Origin: Leuctra nigra
Taxonomy: Eukaryota > Arthropoda > Insecta > Plecoptera > Leuctridae
Direction of reading: 5' to 3'
Assembly: GCA_934045905.1 (NCBI GenBank)
Contig: OW203764.1
Span: 38,375,434-38,439,433 of the forward strand
DNA length: 64,000 nt
Made by a program: the position numbers and the translations under genes
The notes under the pieces: generated by a model
Databases searched by the model: none
Told to the model about the DNA's origin: nothing
What the model saw: only the letters and a program-made list of their open reading frames with translations
Shown: positions 61,201 through 64,000 of the stretch, piece after piece
Layout of the letters: every line of letters starts with the position of its first letter
How positions within the stretch are numbered: position 1 is the first letter of the stretch

Positions 61201-62533
61201 CAGTAGGTAGAGAATTGCAAGCATGAAGAGCAGACCCAAAGTTTAATATCATTCAAGACAATAGTCAAGAACAAACTACCTAGAAAGAGAATTCGCGAAT
61301 TACTGTAGACTAGAATCACGATCCTTACACACATCCTGCTGATGGCTTTCACCGTGGTTTTTCCTGAGCTATGAAAAGAAAAGCAAATGCTTGGATGCTC
61401 TTCCAATATTACCACTGATTTAGATGCACAACAGAACAATGCAGAACGAAATTTCCATACAAGTAGGAAATGATTGATAAGAGAAATGGAGAAGAGAAGA
61501 AGTGACATGGATACGGAAGATGTTATGACTTAATTGTTGAATACAATCCTCTTCAAGTGCTCAAAACAATACCTCTACATTAGGTAGGTATTATTATTAC
61601 TTGGAAAAGTGAGAAAATGCTCTGTGTAATGAGTTGATAAGCAAGCCTTTGTATCGGATGTGAATTGATAGTCATGCATTTGCAAGTTTCTTCTCTAGGT
61701 ACTACAGAAACCAAATTTTTGCCAATTTGCATTTTGTGGATCTAGAGTTAACAAAATGGGGTAAATTTACGATATGTGACTCAAGCCTTCGTCATTGTGG
61801 GACGAAGAAACAATGCTAGAATGAAGGGTAATTTTACGATAAGCGTCTTCAATCTAGAATTGCTCCTTCATTTAACACGATCAAGGTCAAAGTGAAGACG
61901 CTTATCGTAAATTAACCGAATGAAGTCGCCTATTACCCAAAAGGTCTTCATGCTACTTACCATTTCAACAGATCTTTGCTTCCTGGGTCTTTTATTTGTC
62001 AGTAATTTTGGAGCGTTGGGAACATCGAAGAGTGTGGGTACTGCTATACGTTTCAGTTTTCGCTTGTCGCTATGAAAACTCTCGTACTGGGAATCTTCAA
62101 AATGGATCTGAAAATAATTAGTATTATTAGAGTCCTTACCTTAGCTAAACATTGCTGTGAACATAATCAAGGCAAAACGCAAAAAGATATTGTTTAGGAA
62201 GGTAATAGCATGGCATAACCTTCAAACTAAAATTTGTCTTCACTCAATAAGAGATTGTTAAAAAGTACCTAGATAATCTTCTAATATGTAGATCAAGTTT
62301 ATAAGCTTCAGTGAATGTAGTAAGACATGTAATAGAATGGTAACATGACTGGTAGGCAAGTAAAAAGTAAATATACTAACCTCGCATAATCTTGAAGATG
62401 GTTTGGGGGTCCATTTATCCCGCCGGCAGTTTTGCAGCCATCTACTTTTTCTCCTAGGAGATGTTGGGAATCTAAATAATCTAAAACCCTGCCTAGAATG
62501 GCGAGTGCAATTCGGTGCTGCACATCCAGTCAT
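58201..62533 (-). CDS. P-element/THAP9-like transposase, four exons, 953 codons
   Basis: Exons: 62533-62381, 62107-61961, 61068-60916, 60609-58201; all introns are phase 0 with GT/AG (GTTAGT, GTAAGT, GTGAGT donors). Start MTGCAAPNC lies 165 bp inside the element end. Residues 1-90 form a THAP zinc finger: C-x4-C in exon 1, then LCE|IHFED across intron 1 giving C-x2-H, and AVPTLF. About residues 228-266 are a leucine-rich coiled coil (EKKRLQRNIWRLQKQLAQS). The RNase H-like core shows MLVLDEMEV (Asp ~358), ITSDMGPKN (Asp ~448) and NQDCLESLFSVLR (Glu ~683), the D-D-E residues of P-family transposases. The C-terminus is Lys/Arg-rich. No stops or frameshifts are seen. Exon 4 opens with a 31-residue duplication. 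A Leu TTG at 60474 is internal, not a start. Confidence 0.92.
60379..60565 (-). repeat. In-frame 93-bp duplication in the transposase linker
   Basis: Two consecutive 31-residue blocks, ETV(I/V)S(N/I)SL(T/A)SSTA(K/E)ACDPSE and (D/V)AT(S/A)D(H/R)DGDL, differ at a handful of residues. They lie between the THAP finger and the coiled coil. Confidence 0.85.
61828..61919. repeat. Hairpin in the second transposase intron
   Basis: GGTAATTTTACGATAAGCGT and ACGCTTATCGTAAATTAACC are inverted across 92 bp. It is a tiny MITE or secondary-structure element inside the intron. Confidence 0.7.
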
Positions 62534-63817
62534 TTTATAATATAACTCGTAACTTTCATAAAAACACTACACTCGTAACATGATGACGGCCATGAAAATC
62601 ACACGTGTGGGCTCCACAATGGCTTCTAATGTGCCGGTGCGACGACCTTGTTTAGCGGTTGGCCGCTTGTCCGCTAGGCGGAGATCGAGTGGACCTTGGG
62701 TTATACCATTTGCGAACTAGAGGGCCGTGAAAACCGTGAAATTACATCACTTTCATCTTCTTCTTCTTCTTCTTCAGATGATGATGATGATGATGATGAT
62801 GATATCAGGAAACACTGCTATCACCGCCACAGCCTAAACGGCTGAACCGATCGATCTGAAATTTTTACCACATGTGCACTTTTGGCGTCTGAGGTGCCTT
62901 TTTATAAAACCAACCGGTAGTCGCCATTTTGAAACCGGAAGTGATGTCATATCTCGAACCCGGCTAAACCGATCTGAACGACACTAGCGTCAAACGATTC
63001 AGACGGGCTTATATATGAAAATGCAATAGTCAAAAAATAAATGTACTATTACCGAAACCGGTAATGACGTTATAACATGAGGAATCAGTCTTGAATCACC
63101 TCTTACTCCAATAACTACATATTCAGAAGGCTTATACTGATACAAAATATTTATATAAATACATTCTAGGTGCCAGTGATTTCAGCCGCCATTTTGCTAA
63201 CCGGAAGTGATGCCATATCTAAAACGGCTGGACCGATTTGAACGAATCTTTCGCTTTTCTTCATGGAATATTACTTTAAGCATATTTTGTTACCAAACGC
63301 AACTTTTCTTAGTAACCAAATTGGAAATGGCTTATTTTTTTAAAGGAATTAGTCATTGTTTCTTCGATATGTGTTACAAGCTGTTTAAATAAACTAAAAA
63401 AATTTGTGATATCCCCATAAAAAACACTCCGTGTAAAAATACCAGCCAAGTCTCTTCAACTATAAAAAAAAGATGAAATCTAAAAAATCAGCACTGAAAA
63501 GTAGTGATATCAAAAAATGGGCCAAGTCAAAACTAAATTTTAAAATCCAAAATATACTTGGCGCATCGTTTTTAAGAGCATTATAGGTATATTATATATA
63601 TTAATAGGTACATTTGATTTTTGGCATATACTTCTATACTATTTATATACACGATGCGCCAATTATATTTTGGTTTTTAAAATTAAGTTTTGACTTGGCC
63701 CATTTTTTGATATCACTACTTTTCAGTGCTGATTTTTTAGATTTCATATTTTTTTTTATAGTTGAAGAGACTTGGCTGGTATTTTTACTCGGAGTGTTTT
63801 TTATGGGGTTATTATTA

Positions 63818-64000
63818 CTAGGAAAACGCTCTGTGTAAAGCGTTGATGAGCGAGCACGGATACATGCTGCAACGGCATAGCGTTGCTTTTGCATCCTCTG
63901 CCCTCATGTGAGGTCCAGGGTTGGTCACTAAGGGCAGGGGGTGCGGGGGTATAAGTTAGCGTGGGTTCAGCTGACAGTATTTAAGGGAGAAGGCTGGCCC
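63818..64000 (-). mobile_element. Fam-1 Helitron-like element, 3' end, cut by window edge
   Basis: CTAGGAAAACGCTCTGTGTAAAGCGTTGATGAGCGAGCACGG is the family 3' end. Beyond 63880 the sequence (GGTTGGTCACTAAGGGCAGG...) does not match other copies and may be foreign cargo or another insertion. Confidence 0.65.

Larger units (their letters stand above)
56117..62698 (-). mobile_element. Complete P-element/THAP9-like DNA transposon (6.6 kb)
   Basis: Inverted ends CAAGGTCCACTCGATCTCC...  are perfect for 23 bp and match imperfectly for some 40 bp more. They are flanked by the direct repeat GGTTATACC (56108-56116 and 62699-62707). This is a 9-bp repeat, compatible with the 8-bp duplication of P elements plus one chance base. 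Copies b and e show the empty site (GGTTATGCCATTTGCG). The element encodes a full-length spliced transposase (58201-62533) with 165 bp of 5' non-coding and 2.1 kb of 3' non-coding sequence, the latter holding a TTAA foldback. Confidence 0.93.
55876..63808 (-). mobile_element. Fam-2 Helitron-like element, copy g (split by the P-like transposon)
   Basis: Minus-oriented. The 3' hairpin GTGGAGCGGTCGCTCCAC is at 55880 and the 5' end CCCCATAAAAAACACTCC at 63808. The compact foldback is at 63415-63805, CRE units at 62930-63215. Flanks are ATTATTA | TTATTATTA, inside the trinucleotide tract of copy f. Excising 56117-62698 and one TSD copy leaves about 1.34 kb, the size of copy c. Confidence 0.85.

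Overview
The window looks like intergenic or intronic DNA of an arthropod, most likely an insect. It is AT-rich and has no bacterial-type gene packing. It carries one clearly splice-bounded conserved host exon and an extraordinary density of nested transposable elements. The order cannot be fixed from sequence alone. All interpretation comes from reading the sequence; no alignment or database search was run.

Layout. 1-3858 is the 5' part of a Ty3/gypsy-like LTR retrotransposon on the minus strand (159-bp LTR, gag, protease, RT, RNase H), broken by two MITEs, a 17-bp tandem expansion and stops. 3862-9114 is a Helitron-like element of a distinctive family (here Fam-2), itself interrupted by a second Fam-2 copy. 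9197-28450 holds copies of a second Helitron-like family (Fam-1), a hAT-type MITE, a MITE/Fam-1/MITE nest and another Fam-2 copy. 30048-30118 is a probable small host exon; 30690-32750 is a 5'-truncated LINE; 34684-36065 is a 39-bp minisatellite. 36709-43537 is two Fam-2 elements in tandem, the first containing a Fam-1 copy. 45570-46316 is a hAT-type MITE and 47887-48653 a long foldback. 51440-51639 is an assembly gap. 52060-53686 is a run of small inverted-repeat elements. 53752-54103 is a GC-rich exon of a soluble guanylate cyclase subunit (HNOB domain). 54830-63808 is two more Fam-2 copies, the second split by a complete 6.6-kb P-element/THAP9-like DNA transposon (56117-62698) with an intact spliced transposase.

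The two host exons are about 23.6 kb apart, so most of the window is probably intron of one large plus-strand gene that has filled with transposons. Insertion order can be read from empty sites in paralogous copies: P-like element into Fam-2 copy g; copy g into copy f; copy b into copy a; Fam-1 into copy d; a TTA-target MITE into Fam-1, which lies inside a TAA-target MITE.

The most unusual system is Fam-2. It has a 5' end made of a long foldback (arms about 170-210 bp), a body with ~120-bp tandem units each carrying an ETS-like plus CRE palindrome (CCGGAAGTGACGTCA) next to a YY1-like GCCGCCATTTT, a small reading frame open in several copies, and a 3' hairpin ending CTAGA. It inserts between A and T without target duplication.
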